Part shown: piece by piece, positions 16,208 through 25,135 of the stretch
Layout of the letters: the number at the start of each line of letters is the position of its first letter
Numbering within the stretch: the first letter of the stretch is position 1
Made by a program: the position numbers and the translations under genes
From: an uncultured Clostridium sp.
GTDB lineage: Bacteria; Bacillota; Clostridia; Lachnospirales; Lachnospiraceae
Reading direction: 5' to 3'
Assembly (NCBI GenBank): GCA_946553025.1
Contig: CAMNRM010000036.1
Span: 1-51,649 of the forward strand
DNA length: 51,649 nt
The notes under the pieces: generated by a model
What the model saw: only the letters and a program-made list of their open reading frames with translations
What the model was told of the DNA's origin: nothing
Databases searched by the model: none

Positions 16208-16316
16208 ACCAGTATTTTATCGAAAACCAAAAAAACTGTCAATAATTGCAGAAGAATTAACGATAATTTCCCCAAAAAATACAATAAACACAGCATTTTA
16301 TACGGTAAATACTGGT
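16208..16316. repeat. Paired 10-bp inverted arms in the psiE upstream region
   Basis: ACCAGTATTT at 16208-16217 and AAATACTGGT at 16307-16316 are exact inverted copies about 90 bases apart in an AT-rich region. The left arm covers the psiE -10 box and start site, so the pair could be an operator with DNA looping. The gene-free stretch 16162-16473 otherwise holds the psiE promoter and the probable nlpC promoter; nothing else is evident in it. Confidence 0.5.
16214..16242 (-). promoter_or_regulatory. Promoter for psiE
   Basis: On the minus strand, a perfect TTGACA (16237-16242) and TAAAAT (16214-16219) are separated by 17 bases. Transcription would start near 16207, leaving a leader of about 45 bases with a strong AAGGAGG site. 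Confidence 0.75.
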
Positions 16317-16396
16317 AATTTTTCTTTCCAATGCCTGCGGTATTTTGTTTGTAATAGAATTTTAATAAATTACCGGTTTCCTACTTTGTCGTCTTG

Positions 16397-16405
16397 TGGT
16401 ATAAC
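16397..16405 (+). promoter_or_regulatory. Probable extended -10 promoter for the NlpC/P60 gene
   Basis: TGGTATAAC at 16397-16405 is an extended -10 element without a convincing -35 hexamer. It lies about 70 bases before the start codon. Confidence 0.4.
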
Positions 16406-16473
16406 TAAAGGAGTATTTGGCAATATTCTGTGCGCGGAAAACTTGCCGTATTCAGCGATTGAGGAGTGATGAT

Positions 16474-18084
16474 ATGTCAGATAATAAAGATTACATGGCG
16501 AGATTAAGCCGGGCCAGGCGCAGGCGAAAGAGAAGGGTGGAACCCCTGCGCATAGCCGTGGCTGCAGGTGTGCTGGTTCTTGTTCTTGGCGGTGCAGGTT
16601 TCTTTCTCTTCAGCAAAGGAAAAGGAAAAACCACAGAAGTTTCCGAAACCCAGGAGGTTTCGCCCACAGAGGAAACAACCCCTGCGCCGGAACCGGAAAC
16701 CGAACCCACGCTTTCCCCGGAAGAAGAGGCGGAAATCGAACGCACCAACCAGGTTCAGGCCGTTTTGGATTCCTACACCAACCTTGGCTTTATCCAGGTC
16801 GAAGGTTATTTAAACGTGCGGGAGGCACCGGGAAACGGAAAGATTATCGGAAAATTAGAGCAGAACAGTGCCTGTGAGGTCTTAGAAGAGAGCGGCGAAT
16901 GGCTGCATATCACCTCCGGCGGGATTGACGGCTATATTCACGGGCAGTACGTTACCCGGGGCGAGGAAGCCATAGAAGCCGCCAGGCCCTACGTTATTCC
17001 CCGGGCCGTGGTCCTTGCGGACAAGCTAAATATCCGCTCCGAGCCGGTTACCGACGCTGCCAATGTGGTCGGACAGGTTCTTAAAAATGAGCGCTACGCC
17101 ATCTACGGTGCCGTGGAGGGCTGGATACAGATTGAGGACGGCTATATTTCCGCCGACTATGTCGAAGTGCGCTATGCCTTAAATGAAGCAAAAAAGCTGG
17201 ATCTGGTGGCGATGGCGATTGATATGTACGATAACCTCGTGATTTCCAAGGTGGATAATTACCTGAATATCCGGGAAGAGCCAAAGTCCGACGGAAAGAT
17301 TATCGGAAAGATGACCAGCAAGGCGGCAGGAGAGATATTGGAAACCTTAGACGGCTGGTATAAGATTAAATCCGGCAAGATCACCGGCTATATTTCCGCC
17401 GACCCCCAGTACACGGCAACCGGGCAGGCGGCAAAGGATATTGCCATGCAGGAGGCCGCTTTGATGGCGATTGTCAATACGGATATGTTAAACGTGCGGA
17501 CAGAGCCGACCACCGACGCTTCCATCTGGACACAGATTTCCAAGGAAGAGCGCTACCATGTCTTAGAGCAGCTTGACGGCTGGGTACAGATTGAACTGGA
17601 TACCGAGGACAGCGATAAAGCTTACATTGCAACCCGGGATAATAATGTCGAGGTTCGCTACGCCCTTGCCGAAGCGATTAAATTCTCGCCGGTGGAGGAG
17701 GCAGCGCAGGCAGCCGCTTCCCTGCGGTCAAAGTTAGTCAACTATGCCCTGCAGTTTGTCGGAAACCGCTATGTATGGGGCGGAACCAGCCTGACCAACG
17801 GCGTGGACTGCTCCGGCTTTACCATGCAGGTGATGCGGCAGTTTGGCGTAAGCCTTCCGCACTATTCCGGCTCACAGGCCCAGATGGGAAAGGCGGTAAA
17901 TTCCAGCCAGATGCGCCCCGGCGATTTGGTGTTCTATGCCAACAGCGGAGGTACGGTAAACCATGTGGCGATTTATATCGGCAACGGGCAGATCGTCCAC
18001 GCGGCAAGCAGCCGAAGCGGAATTAAGATTTCCCCGTGGAATTACCGAACGCCAAAGACTATCCGCAATATGCTTGGGGATTAA
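16474..18084 (+). CDS. Membrane-anchored SH3b-NlpC/P60 cell wall hydrolase
   Basis: The 536-residue protein starts with a short basic cytoplasmic segment (RARRRRKRR), one membrane helix (about 29-48), a Glu/Pro/Thr-rich spacer (about 55-90), four bacterial SH3 domains (each with an LNVR or LNIR strand, at about 110, 185, 265 and 340), and a C-terminal NlpC/P60 peptidase domain. The catalytic Cys is in DCSGFTMQ, and the His residues are in NHVAIYIGNG and IVHAAS. It probably cleaves peptidoglycan stem peptides while tethered outside the membrane. ATG 16474 with GAGGAG seven bases upstream is preferred over the longer open frame. Substrate specificity cannot be told. Confidence 0.9.
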   Translation: MSDNKDYMARLSRARRRRKRRVEPLRIAVAAGVLVLVLGGAGFFLFSKGKGKTTEVSETQEVSPTEETTPAPEPETEPTLSPEEEAEIERTNQVQAVLDSYTNLGFIQVEGYLNVREAPGNGKIIGKLEQNSACEVLEESGEWLHITSGGIDGYIHGQYVTRGEEAIEAARPYVIPRAVVLADKLNIRSEPVTDAANVVGQVLKNERYAIYGAVEGWIQIEDGYISADYVEVRYALNEAKKLDLVAMAIDMYDNLVISKVDNYLNIREEPKSDGKIIGKMTSKAAGEILETLDGWYKIKSGKITGYISADPQYTATGQAAKDIAMQEAALMAIVNTDMLNVRTEPTTDASIWTQISKEERYHVLEQLDGWVQIELDTEDSDKAYIATRDNNVEVRYALAEAIKFSPVEEAAQAAASLRSKLVNYALQFVGNRYVWGGTSLTNGVDCSGFTMQVMRQFGVSLPHYSGSQAQMGKAVNSSQMRPGDLVFYANSGGTVNHVAIYIGNGQIVHAASSRSGIKISPWNYRTPKTIRNMLGD

Positions 18085-18107
18085 GCACTGGAAACCGGGA
18101 CAAAACT

Positions 18108-18137
18108 GCAGTTGCGAAGACCTTTGTGAACAGCAAT
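18108..18137 (-). repeat. Degenerate copy of the dispersed GTTCAC repeat family (second subtype)
   Basis: Read on the minus strand this begins with ATTGCTGTTCAC, continues through AGGTCT and ends CGCAACTGC. It aligns with 39856-39884 over most of its length and shares its first half with the 26-bp palindromes at 43941, 45452 and 47031. Confidence 0.5.
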
Positions 18138-18163
18138 AAATATCCGCGATTGATAATTTTGGA

Positions 18164-18192
18164 TTGACAGATGACCGGATTGCTGATAGGAT
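18164..18192 (+). promoter_or_regulatory. Promoter upstream of citrate synthase
   Basis: A perfect TTGACA (18164-18169) and TAGGAT (18187-18192) are separated by 17 bases, predicting a start near 18199. The terminator-like hairpin starts only about ten bases further on. Confidence 0.65.
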
Positions 18193-18208
18193 AAAAGGCA
18201 GACGAAGC

Positions 18209-18239
18209 GAGGGCGCTAGGGATTGGGCGCCCTCTTTTT
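18209..18239 (+). terminator. Terminator-like hairpin in the citrate synthase leader
   Basis: An 8-bp GC-rich stem (GAGGGCGC at 18209-18216, GCGCCCTC at 18227-18234) is followed by T5. It may end transcripts from the wall-hydrolase gene. But it lies downstream of a good promoter, so it may also attenuate the citrate synthase transcript. Confidence 0.8.
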
Positions 18240-18327
18240 GCTACAAGGATTGGGGGACAAAGAAAAGGTTACGTTGCTGTTGCCAAGTGAACAGGAACAA
18301 GATTACATTGAAGGAAGGAGCTTTTAC

Positions 18328-19662
18328 ATGAGCAATACGTATCTGGCACAATATTATGGAAAATCTTCCAATTACACCGATATTCCCAACCATCTGTATA
18401 AGGAATATAACGTTAAAAAGGGCCTGCGCAATGAGGACGGCACGGGTGTCCGCATGGGACTTACCCGGGTTTCCGATGTTGTAGGCTATGAGATTGTAGA
18501 CGGAGTTAAGGAGAATGCCGAAGGTAATTTATTCTACCGCGGCTACAGCGTTTATGATTTAATCCAGGGAAAACCCGGCAGCCAGGGTTTTGAGGAAACC
18601 TGTTTTCTTTTGCTTTACGGCTATCTGCCAAGCAAAGCGGATCTTCGCAATTTTATCAGCATTGTGCGCAGTCTTTACGCCCTGCCGGACGACTTTTTAG
18701 AGATGAATCTTCTCCGGCAGCCAGGTAAGAATCTGATGAATAAACTTCAGCACGCAACCCTCACTTTATATAACTATGACGAGGATAATCCCGACGATAC
18801 CGACCCTTACAAAACCATGTTAAAGGGTGTAAATCTTCTGGCGAAATTCCCCTCGATTGCCTGCTATGCCTACCAGAGCAAGGTACATCATTTTGACCGG
18901 GGAAGTCTGATTATTCACTACCCCAGAGAGGACTATTCCATTGCCGAAAACATCTTATACATGCTGCGCGAGGATAAGAAGTTCTCGCCCAAGGAGGCCG
19001 AACTTTTAGACGCCATCTTAGTGCTTCACGCCGATCACGGCGGCGGCAATAACTCCACTTTTACCAATGTCGTTATCTCCTCCACCGGGACGGATCTCTA
19101 TTCTTCCATCTCCGGTTCCATCGGTTCCTTAAAAGGCCCGCGGCACGGCGGGGCAAATATCAAGGTTTCGGAGATGATGGAGCAGGTGATTGACGAAATC
19201 GGCTATTCCACCGACGAAAATACCATCAAAGCCCTGATCCGCAAGATCCTTGCCGGAGATTTTTACGATCACACCGGTCTGGTTTACGGCTTTGGTCACG
19301 CCGTCTATACCATTTCCGATCCAAGGGCGGAAATCCTGCGCCGATGCTGTGAAACCGTAGCCAAAGAGCAGTTTAAGATGGAAGAATTTAATTTCTACCG
19401 CCTGTTCGAGCAGTGCACCAAGGAAGTGATTCTCGAAGATAAAAACAAGGTTATCCCAACCAATGTCGATTACTACAGCGGCTTTGCCTACGAGATGCTG
19501 CAGATTCCCAGGGATATGTACACGCCGTTATTCGTGATCAGCCGTCTGGTCGGCTGGGTTGCCCATAACCTGGAGAACAAACTCTATGACGGCAAGATTA
19601 TGCGTCCGGCGACCAAATATGTCGGTGAAAATGTAGATTATATTCCAATGAAAGAGAGGTAA
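18328..19662 (+). CDS. Citrate synthase
   Basis: The 444-residue enzyme condenses acetyl-CoA and oxaloacetate. Typical motifs are LHADHGGGNNSTF (first catalytic His), GSIGSLKGPRHGGAN (second His), and GFGHAVYTISDPRAEIL in the C-terminal domain. It is longer than the 370-residue Bacillus type and resembles the form common in Clostridia. ATG 18328 has AAGGAAGGAG seven bases upstream; the open frame begins earlier, but those codons overlap the hairpin. Isocitrate dehydrogenase follows after five bases, so the pair forms the oxidative branch to 2-oxoglutarate, used mainly for glutamate synthesis in anaerobes. Aconitase is not in the window. Confidence 0.93.
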   Translation: MSNTYLAQYYGKSSNYTDIPNHLYKEYNVKKGLRNEDGTGVRMGLTRVSDVVGYEIVDGVKENAEGNLFYRGYSVYDLIQGKPGSQGFEETCFLLLYGYLPSKADLRNFISIVRSLYALPDDFLEMNLLRQPGKNLMNKLQHATLTLYNYDEDNPDDTDPYKTMLKGVNLLAKFPSIACYAYQSKVHHFDRGSLIIHYPREDYSIAENILYMLREDKKFSPKEAELLDAILVLHADHGGGNNSTFTNVVISSTGTDLYSSISGSIGSLKGPRHGGANIKVSEMMEQVIDEIGYSTDENTIKALIRKILAGDFYDHTGLVYGFGHAVYTISDPRAEILRRCCETVAKEQFKMEEFNFYRLFEQCTKEVILEDKNKVIPTNVDYYSGFAYEMLQIPRDMYTPLFVISRLVGWVAHNLENKLYDGKIMRPATKYVGENVDYIPMKER

Positions 19663-19667
19663 GCAGC

Positions 19668-20663
19668 ATGAGAAGCATTACAGTATTTATGGGAGATGGC
19701 ATCGGCCCGGAGATTACCGACGCCGTGTTAAAGATTTTAGACGCCGCAAAAGCCCCCTTAACCTATGAGGTTTTTCGGGTAGGCGCGAAAGAATATGAGG
19801 AGAACGGGGCATTAATCCCCGATGCGGCATTTGCCTCCTTTGAACAAAATAAAATCCTCTTAAAATCACCCATCACTACCCCCGTAGGCAAGGGCTTCCG
19901 CTCCTTAAACGTAACCCTGCGTGAAAAATATGACTTATATGCCAATATCCGCCCCGCGAAGTCCAACGCTGCGGTGGTTACTCCCTTTAAGGATGTGGAT
20001 ATCGTGACGTTTCGGGAGAACACCGAGGATCTCTATGTGGGTGTGGAAAAGCAGATTGACGCGGATACCGTTCATGCGACAAAGATCATTACCCGAAAGG
20101 CCAGCACCAGGATTATCACCGACGCCTTTGAATATGCCCGTCTGCACGGGAGAAAGAAAGTTACCTGCGTACACAAGGCAAATATCTTAAAGATGTCGGA
20201 CGGATTGTTTCTGGAGGTTTTCCGGGAAATTGCCGAAAAATACCCGGATATTGTGTCCGAGGATAAGATTGTGGATGCCGTTTGTATGCAGCTGGTGATG
20301 CGTCCGCAGCAGTTCGATATTATGGTTATGCCCAATCTGTACGGGGATATTGTATCGGATCTGACCAGCGGATTAATCGGCGGGCTGGGCCTCCTTCCTT
20401 CCAGCAATTTAGGAAAGGACTATGCGATGTTTGAAGCTGTGCATGGAAGTGCGCCGGATATTGCCGGGAAGAATATTGCCAATCCTACAGCACTTTTATG
20501 GTCGGCCTGTATGATGCTTGAACATCTTGGCGAACTGGATGTGGCAGCTAAGATTCGCCGGGCCGTGGATGAGGTACTTAACGAGAAAACATGCAGGACG
20601 CAGGATGTCGGAGGAACGGCGACGACGACCGAGTACAGGGATGCGGTGATTGCGAAACTGTAG
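19668..20663 (+). CDS. icd: Isocitrate dehydrogenase, probably NAD-dependent
   Basis: The 331-residue enzyme belongs to the isocitrate/isopropylmalate dehydrogenase family, short form. Visible are GDGIGPEIT near the N-terminus, the substrate-binding strand SLNVTLREKYDLYANIRP, the TFRENTEDLYVG loop, metal-binding aspartates in NLYGDIVSDLTSGLIGGLG, and the nucleotide-binding HGSAPDIAGKNIANPTA. The ENTEDLYVG loop and the partnership with citrate synthase favour isocitrate over isopropylmalate. The length fits NAD-dependent homologues. A strong terminator follows. Confidence 0.9.
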   Translation: MRSITVFMGDGIGPEITDAVLKILDAAKAPLTYEVFRVGAKEYEENGALIPDAAFASFEQNKILLKSPITTPVGKGFRSLNVTLREKYDLYANIRPAKSNAAVVTPFKDVDIVTFRENTEDLYVGVEKQIDADTVHATKIITRKASTRIITDAFEYARLHGRKKVTCVHKANILKMSDGLFLEVFREIAEKYPDIVSEDKIVDAVCMQLVMRPQQFDIMVMPNLYGDIVSDLTSGLIGGLGLLPSSNLGKDYAMFEAVHGSAPDIAGKNIANPTALLWSACMMLEHLGELDVAAKIRRAVDEVLNEKTCRTQDVGGTATTTEYRDAVIAKL

Positions 20664-20713
20664 GGTGTGTTTGAAAATTGCATTTTTGAATTAAAGGATA
20701 GAAGCGTTAAAAG

Positions 20714-20744
20714 GCAGAGGGTTCTAATGGCCCTCTGCTTTTTT
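20714..20744 (+). terminator. Rho-independent terminator after icd
   Basis: A perfect 8-bp stem (GCAGAGGG at 20714-20721, CCCTCTGC at 20731-20738), a 9-base loop and T6. It closes the citrate synthase-isocitrate dehydrogenase operon. Confidence 0.93.
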
Positions 20745-20899
20745 GTGCCTGTGCCCGTATAAAAACCAGGTTCCTGCCGCATACTGATGAAGGATAAAGA
20801 ATAAGCACTGACAGCAGATACAGACAACTGGAATAAACAGCAAAAGAAACAAAAAAAGCAGAAAAACTGCAAAAATGCGCAGGAAAGGCAGGGAAATCT

Positions 20900-21565
20900 A
20901 TGGGTCAGGAAGGACTTAGCAATGATGATCAGGAGATGGAAGAGTTAGGGCAGGTAACGTTAGAAGAGGGAGAGGGGAAGAAAGGGATTCACCTTCTCAG
21001 CATTATCGGTGAGGTGGAGGGGCATGAAAATGCGTCAGGGAACAGCAAGACGACAAAGTACGACCATGTTCTCCCCAAACTTGCCCAGATTGAGGATGAC
21101 GATCAGATAGGGGGGCTTTTGGTGCTCTTAAATACTTCAGGGGGAGATGTGGACGCCGGGCTTGCGATTGCGGAGATGATTGCTTCATTAAGTATCCCTT
21201 CGGTTTCCCTGGTTCTTGGCGGAAGTCATTCCATCGGGGTTCCCCTGGCGGTGGCGTCGGATTATTCCTTTATCGTGCCGACCGGAACCATGATGGTGCA
21301 TCCGGTGCGGATGAGCGGGATGGTGATTGGGACGTCGAGAACCTACGATTATTTTGAGATGATCCAGGATCGAATCCTGCGTTTTGTGTCGGAACACGCG
21401 AAAATTGCCTACGATCAGCTAAAGCTTTTAATGCACAATACCAAGATGCTGACGAAGGATCTCGGCACGGTTTTAGTTGGGGAAGAAGCCGTAAAGGAAG
21501 GGCTGATTGACGAGGTGGGAGGAATTAAGGAGGCGCTTAAAAAGCTTCATGAAATGATGGGGTAA
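20900..21565 (+). CDS. tepA: ClpP-like serine protease, TepA family
   Basis: The 221-residue protein has a ClpP/crotonase-like fold. The catalytic Ser lies in LGGSHSIGVPLA and the His in TMMVHPVRMSG; GGDVDAGLAIAEMI forms the oxyanion-side helix. This matches TepA, a ClpP relative next to spoIIIE in Bacillus; here too the next gene is FtsK/SpoIIIE. The acidic N-terminal 30 residues are probably disordered. Its role in Bacillus was described as helping preprotein translocation or degrading signal peptides; the activity here is inferred. Confidence 0.85.
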   Translation: MGQEGLSNDDQEMEELGQVTLEEGEGKKGIHLLSIIGEVEGHENASGNSKTTKYDHVLPKLAQIEDDDQIGGLLVLLNTSGGDVDAGLAIAEMIASLSIPSVSLVLGGSHSIGVPLAVASDYSFIVPTGTMMVHPVRMSGMVIGTSRTYDYFEMIQDRILRFVSEHAKIAYDQLKLLMHNTKMLTKDLGTVLVGEEAVKEGLIDEVGGIKEALKKLHEMMG

Positions 21566-21634
21566 GACTGCGCTCTATGCAGGTCTGTGCAGCTGTGAAC
21601 GGTAATGGGGCAATAAGGGTTTTGAAATCCTTGG

Positions 21635-21663
21635 TTGCATTTTCAATTAAATTTTTGTATACT
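21635..21663 (+). promoter_or_regulatory. Promoter for ftsK
   Basis: TTGCAT (21635-21640) and TATACT (21658-21663) with a 17-base spacer, about 65 bases before the GTG start of ftsK. Confidence 0.7.
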
Positions 21664-21728
21664 GTCAATGGTAGGATTTTGAAAAACCATGATTGATTTT
21701 ATTTTGCAAGGATTTGGAGGCTTGTTGC

Positions 21729-24700
21729 GTGGCACAGGGAAGTAAAAAAAGAACGGCCGGAAAGAGTAATTCCGGTGCGGGGAGAACGAAAAGAACACAG
21801 GAGGTTTCGGAGATACCGGAGTTTTTACGCGGAGAAGTGTTGATTATTGTATCTTTGGCTGCTGCGGTTCTTTTATTTCTCAGTAATTTTCATTTATGCG
21901 GTGTAGTGGGCGACTTCCTGCGGGGCGTACAGCTTGGATTATTTGGCGCGGTGGGCTATGTGTTTCCGATTTTATTGTTTACGGGAATCAGCTTTTATGT
22001 GTCAAATGCGGGAAGTCTTAAGGCAGTGATTAAGCTGTCGGGTGTTACCGGTGTTGTGATTACGGTCTGCGGGCTTGCGCAGATGATTTTCGGGTTCTGG
22101 CCGGCAGAGGGCGACGGGATCTTAGCCTTTTACCGGGAATCCAGTTTAAGCGGCGGAGGCGGCGGGCTGATTGGAGGATTGCTGTCCTCCATGCTGCGGG
22201 CGGTTGTGGGAAATATTGGAACCTACCTTCTGCTGATTGCCTTATTTATTATCTGCTGTGTGATTATCACCGAAAAGTCCGTGGTTAATGCGGTGAAGCG
22301 GGGAAGCGGAAGGGCCTACCAGCACGCGAAAGAAGATGTCGCCCGAAGAAAAGAGGAGTGGCAGGAGATACAGGAGGAAAGGCGCAGGAGCAGGGAAGAT
22401 AATGTGGTTCGGGGCGTTGATTTTGGTTCGATTAAGATTCATGAAGGGATGGGCGGTGTTTCGCCGGCGGCCTATCCTTTAGGAGCGCAGGAAAACCCTG
22501 GGATGGCAGATGCCAGAGCCGCCGGACTAGGACAGCCGGCAGCCGTGCCGAATGGGAATGTGCCTGATGCCAGAACTGCCGGATATGGGACAGGGCCGGT
22601 AATTATGGGAAACCGTGGATCGGAGCCTGTGGGTATGGGAAGCCGTGAACCAGAACTTTCAGGCATGGGAAGCCATGAACCGGAGCCTGTAGGTATGGGA
22701 AGCCGTGAAGCAGTGTTTGCGGGTATGGGAAATCGTGAACCAGAACCTGCGGGCATGGAAAACCGCAAAACCGGAACCTCGATAACAGGAAGCAGCAGGG
22801 CAAAAGAGGATACCGGGGCGGGATTGTCCTCTGCGGATGTATTTTCCGGAAAGATTGAGGTTCCGCCGGAGTTTGTGGAGCCTGCGCCGTTTGAGGAAGA
22901 CGGTGAGGAGGAGAAGGAAAGGCCACAAGACCGTATGGTTTCCTTTGTCGGACGGGCGAACCGGGAGGATCTGCAGGAAAAAGCCGCCTCCGTGGTGAAA
23001 AAGAATGAGCCTTTGTATGCACGCCGGGAGTTAAAGACCTTAGAAGAACTGGATATGACTATTTCGGATCTGGAGGATTCCCTTGAAGGTTCGGATTGGA
23101 TGGATGAACCAGCAGAAAGCAGCCGGGGCGGTTTTTTGGATGAACCGGGCGGATTTTTAGATGAGCCGGCGGAGGAAGATTTCTTAGATTCTGATTACCA
23201 GGACGATGAAACGTTTATGGAGGATGACGGTTTTGCAGAGGATGCCCGCTATCTTCGCAGCGATGCTTTGACAGCGATTGACGGGAGCGAAGGCAGGGAG
23301 CAGGGCAGCAGTTATCCGAATACGCAGGTGGTCGAAGAAGGGGCGCGACAAGACCTTACGGATGAATATTTAGACAGCGGGGATGATCCTGATTTTGATG
23401 ATGACGAAGCTTATTTTTCCGCCGATAAGGACAGTATTTTTATGTCGGAAGGGGAAAAACGGGTGGTGACGGCTTCGGGGAAGGTGATTGAAACCGAAAC
23501 CGAAATGCTACATAAAAAGATTGAACAGCACCGGGAAGAAGCGGCAAAAGAAGATCCCGGGGCTGCAGCCAGGGCACAGATGAAGCGGCCCCAGCCTGTG
23601 GTGAAAAAGCCCTATGTCTTCCCGCCGACCAGCCTTTTACAGAAGGGAAGCCACAATCAGGGCGGTTTTTCGGATCAGGAATATAAGGAAACAGCGATTA
23701 AGTTACAGCAGACCTTAAAAAACTTCGGCGTGGGTGTTACGGTGACCAATATCAGCTGCGGGCCGTCCGTTACCCGGTATGAACTGCACCCGGAACAGGG
23801 GGTGAAGGTCAGCAAAATTGTCAGTCTTACGGATGATATTAAGCTGAATCTGGCAGCGGCGGAGATCCGTATCGAGGCACCGATTCCGGGAAAATCCGCC
23901 GTGGGCATCGAGGTTCCCAACAAGGAAACGGCGATGGTTTATCTGCGGGATCTGCTGGAATCGGACGGGTTTTTATCCTCAAAATCCAGGCTTGCATTTG
24001 CCGTGGGAAAGGATATCGCGGGCCAGCCGGTGATTACGGATATCGGGAAAATGCCCCATCTTCTGATTGCGGGTGCTACCGGTTCGGGTAAGTCGGTGTG
24101 TATTAATACGCTGATTATGAGCATTATTTTTAAGGCCGATCCGGAGGACGTCAAGCTGATTATGGTGGACCCGAAGGTGGTGGAATTAAGTGTCTACAAC
24201 GGGATTCCGCACCTGTTGATTCCTGTGGTTACCGACCCGAAAAAGGCTTCGGGTGCCTTAAACTGGGCGGTTGCGGAGATGGATGACCGCTACCGGAAGT
24301 TTGCCCAGTTCAATGTCCGCAATCTCCAGGGCTATAATGAGAAAATTAAGACGATGAGCGGTCTTCCCGAGGAGGAAAGGCCCCAGAAAATGCCGCAGAT
24401 TGTAATTATTATCGACGAGCTGGCGGATTTGATGATGGTTGTTCCCGGCGAGGTGGAGGACGCAATCTGCCGTCTGGCACAGCTTGCCCGTGCGGCGGGA
24501 ATTCATCTGGTGATTGCTACCCAGAGGCCCTCGGTCAACGTTATTACCGGTTTAATTAAGGCCAATGTTCCTTCGCGTATTGCGTTTGCGGTTTCTTCGG
24601 GCGTGGATTCACGGACGATTATCGATATGAACGGTGCGGAAAAGCTTCTGGGAAAGGGCGATATGCTTTTCTTCCCTTCGGGGATTCCCAAGCCGCAGCG

Positions 24701-25061
24701 TGTGCAGGGCGCATTTGTTTCGGATCAGGAAGTGTCCAATGTCGTTGAATTTTTAACGGAGCAGGGACTGACGGTGGACTATAATCCGGAGATGGAAAAT
24801 AAAGTGGTTTCCGGGAACGGGATGTCGGCAGCGGCGGCAGATTCCAGCCGCGACGAATATTTTGCCCAGGCAGGAAAGTTTATTATTGAAAAAGAAAAAG
24901 CTTCTATCGGCATGCTTCAGCGTGTTTTTAAGATTGGTTTTAACCGTGCGGCCCGGATTATGGATCAGCTGGCGGAGGCCGGCGTAGTCGGCGAGGAAGA
25001 AGGCACGAAGCCAAGAAAGGTGCTGATGACGATGGAGGAATTTGAACAGATGATGCAATAG
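21729..25061 (+). CDS. ftsK: DNA translocase FtsK/SpoIIIE
   Basis: The 1110-residue protein pumps chromosomal DNA through the division or sporulation septum. It has a membrane N-terminus of about four helices (residues 35-185), a long acidic, low-complexity linker (about 200-620) that includes a 10-residue repeat block, the alpha/beta motor domain (Walker A GATGSGKSVC near 781, Walker B IVIIIDELADLMM), and the C-terminal gamma winged-helix domain that reads DNA polarity sequences (ASIGMLQRVFKIGFNRAARI). It starts at GTG 21729, with GGAGG eight bases upstream. It is longer than the Bacillus homologues, entirely because of the linker. Confidence 0.93.
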   Translation: MAQGSKKRTAGKSNSGAGRTKRTQEVSEIPEFLRGEVLIIVSLAAAVLLFLSNFHLCGVVGDFLRGVQLGLFGAVGYVFPILLFTGISFYVSNAGSLKAVIKLSGVTGVVITVCGLAQMIFGFWPAEGDGILAFYRESSLSGGGGGLIGGLLSSMLRAVVGNIGTYLLLIALFIICCVIITEKSVVNAVKRGSGRAYQHAKEDVARRKEEWQEIQEERRRSREDNVVRGVDFGSIKIHEGMGGVSPAAYPLGAQENPGMADARAAGLGQPAAVPNGNVPDARTAGYGTGPVIMGNRGSEPVGMGSREPELSGMGSHEPEPVGMGSREAVFAGMGNREPEPAGMENRKTGTSITGSSRAKEDTGAGLSSADVFSGKIEVPPEFVEPAPFEEDGEEEKERPQDRMVSFVGRANREDLQEKAASVVKKNEPLYARRELKTLEELDMTISDLEDSLEGSDWMDEPAESSRGGFLDEPGGFLDEPAEEDFLDSDYQDDETFMEDDGFAEDARYLRSDALTAIDGSEGREQGSSYPNTQVVEEGARQDLTDEYLDSGDDPDFDDDEAYFSADKDSIFMSEGEKRVVTASGKVIETETEMLHKKIEQHREEAAKEDPGAAARAQMKRPQPVVKKPYVFPPTSLLQKGSHNQGGFSDQEYKETAIKLQQTLKNFGVGVTVTNISCGPSVTRYELHPEQGVKVSKIVSLTDDIKLNLAAAEIRIEAPIPGKSAVGIEVPNKETAMVYLRDLLESDGFLSSKSRLAFAVGKDIAGQPVITDIGKMPHLLIAGATGSGKSVCINTLIMSIIFKADPEDVKLIMVDPKVVELSVYNGIPHLLIPVVTDPKKASGALNWAVAEMDDRYRKFAQFNVRNLQGYNEKIKTMSGLPEEERPQKMPQIVIIIDELADLMMVVPGEVEDAICRLAQLARAAGIHLVIATQRPSVNVITGLIKANVPSRIAFAVSSGVDSRTIIDMNGAEKLLGKGDMLFFPSGIPKPQRVQGAFVSDQEVSNVVEFLTEQGLTVDYNPEMENKVVSGNGMSAAAADSSRDEYFAQAGKFIIEKEKASIGMLQRVFKIGFNRAARIMDQLAEAGVVGEEEGTKPRKVLMTMEEFEQMMQ
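22605..22769 (+). repeat. 30-bp in-frame tandem repeats in the FtsK linker
   Basis: Five units of 30 bases starting at 22605, 22635, 22665, 22695 and 22725, plus a partial sixth, encode MGSREPEPVG-type decapeptides (Met-Gly-Ser/Asn-Arg/His-Glu-Pro-Glu-x-x-Gly). They lie in the disordered linker between the membrane and motor domains. Confidence 0.9.
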
Positions 25062-25135
25062 CAAAACCGCAGCACGCACACCTGTTTGCACCCGAAGGGT
25101 TTAATGTACGGTAAAGCGTGCAGAATGGAGGAAAA

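Noticed and set aside
25062-25135. THF riboswitch before fhs
   Set aside because: The gap is only about 75 bases and lacks the conserved core of either THF class.
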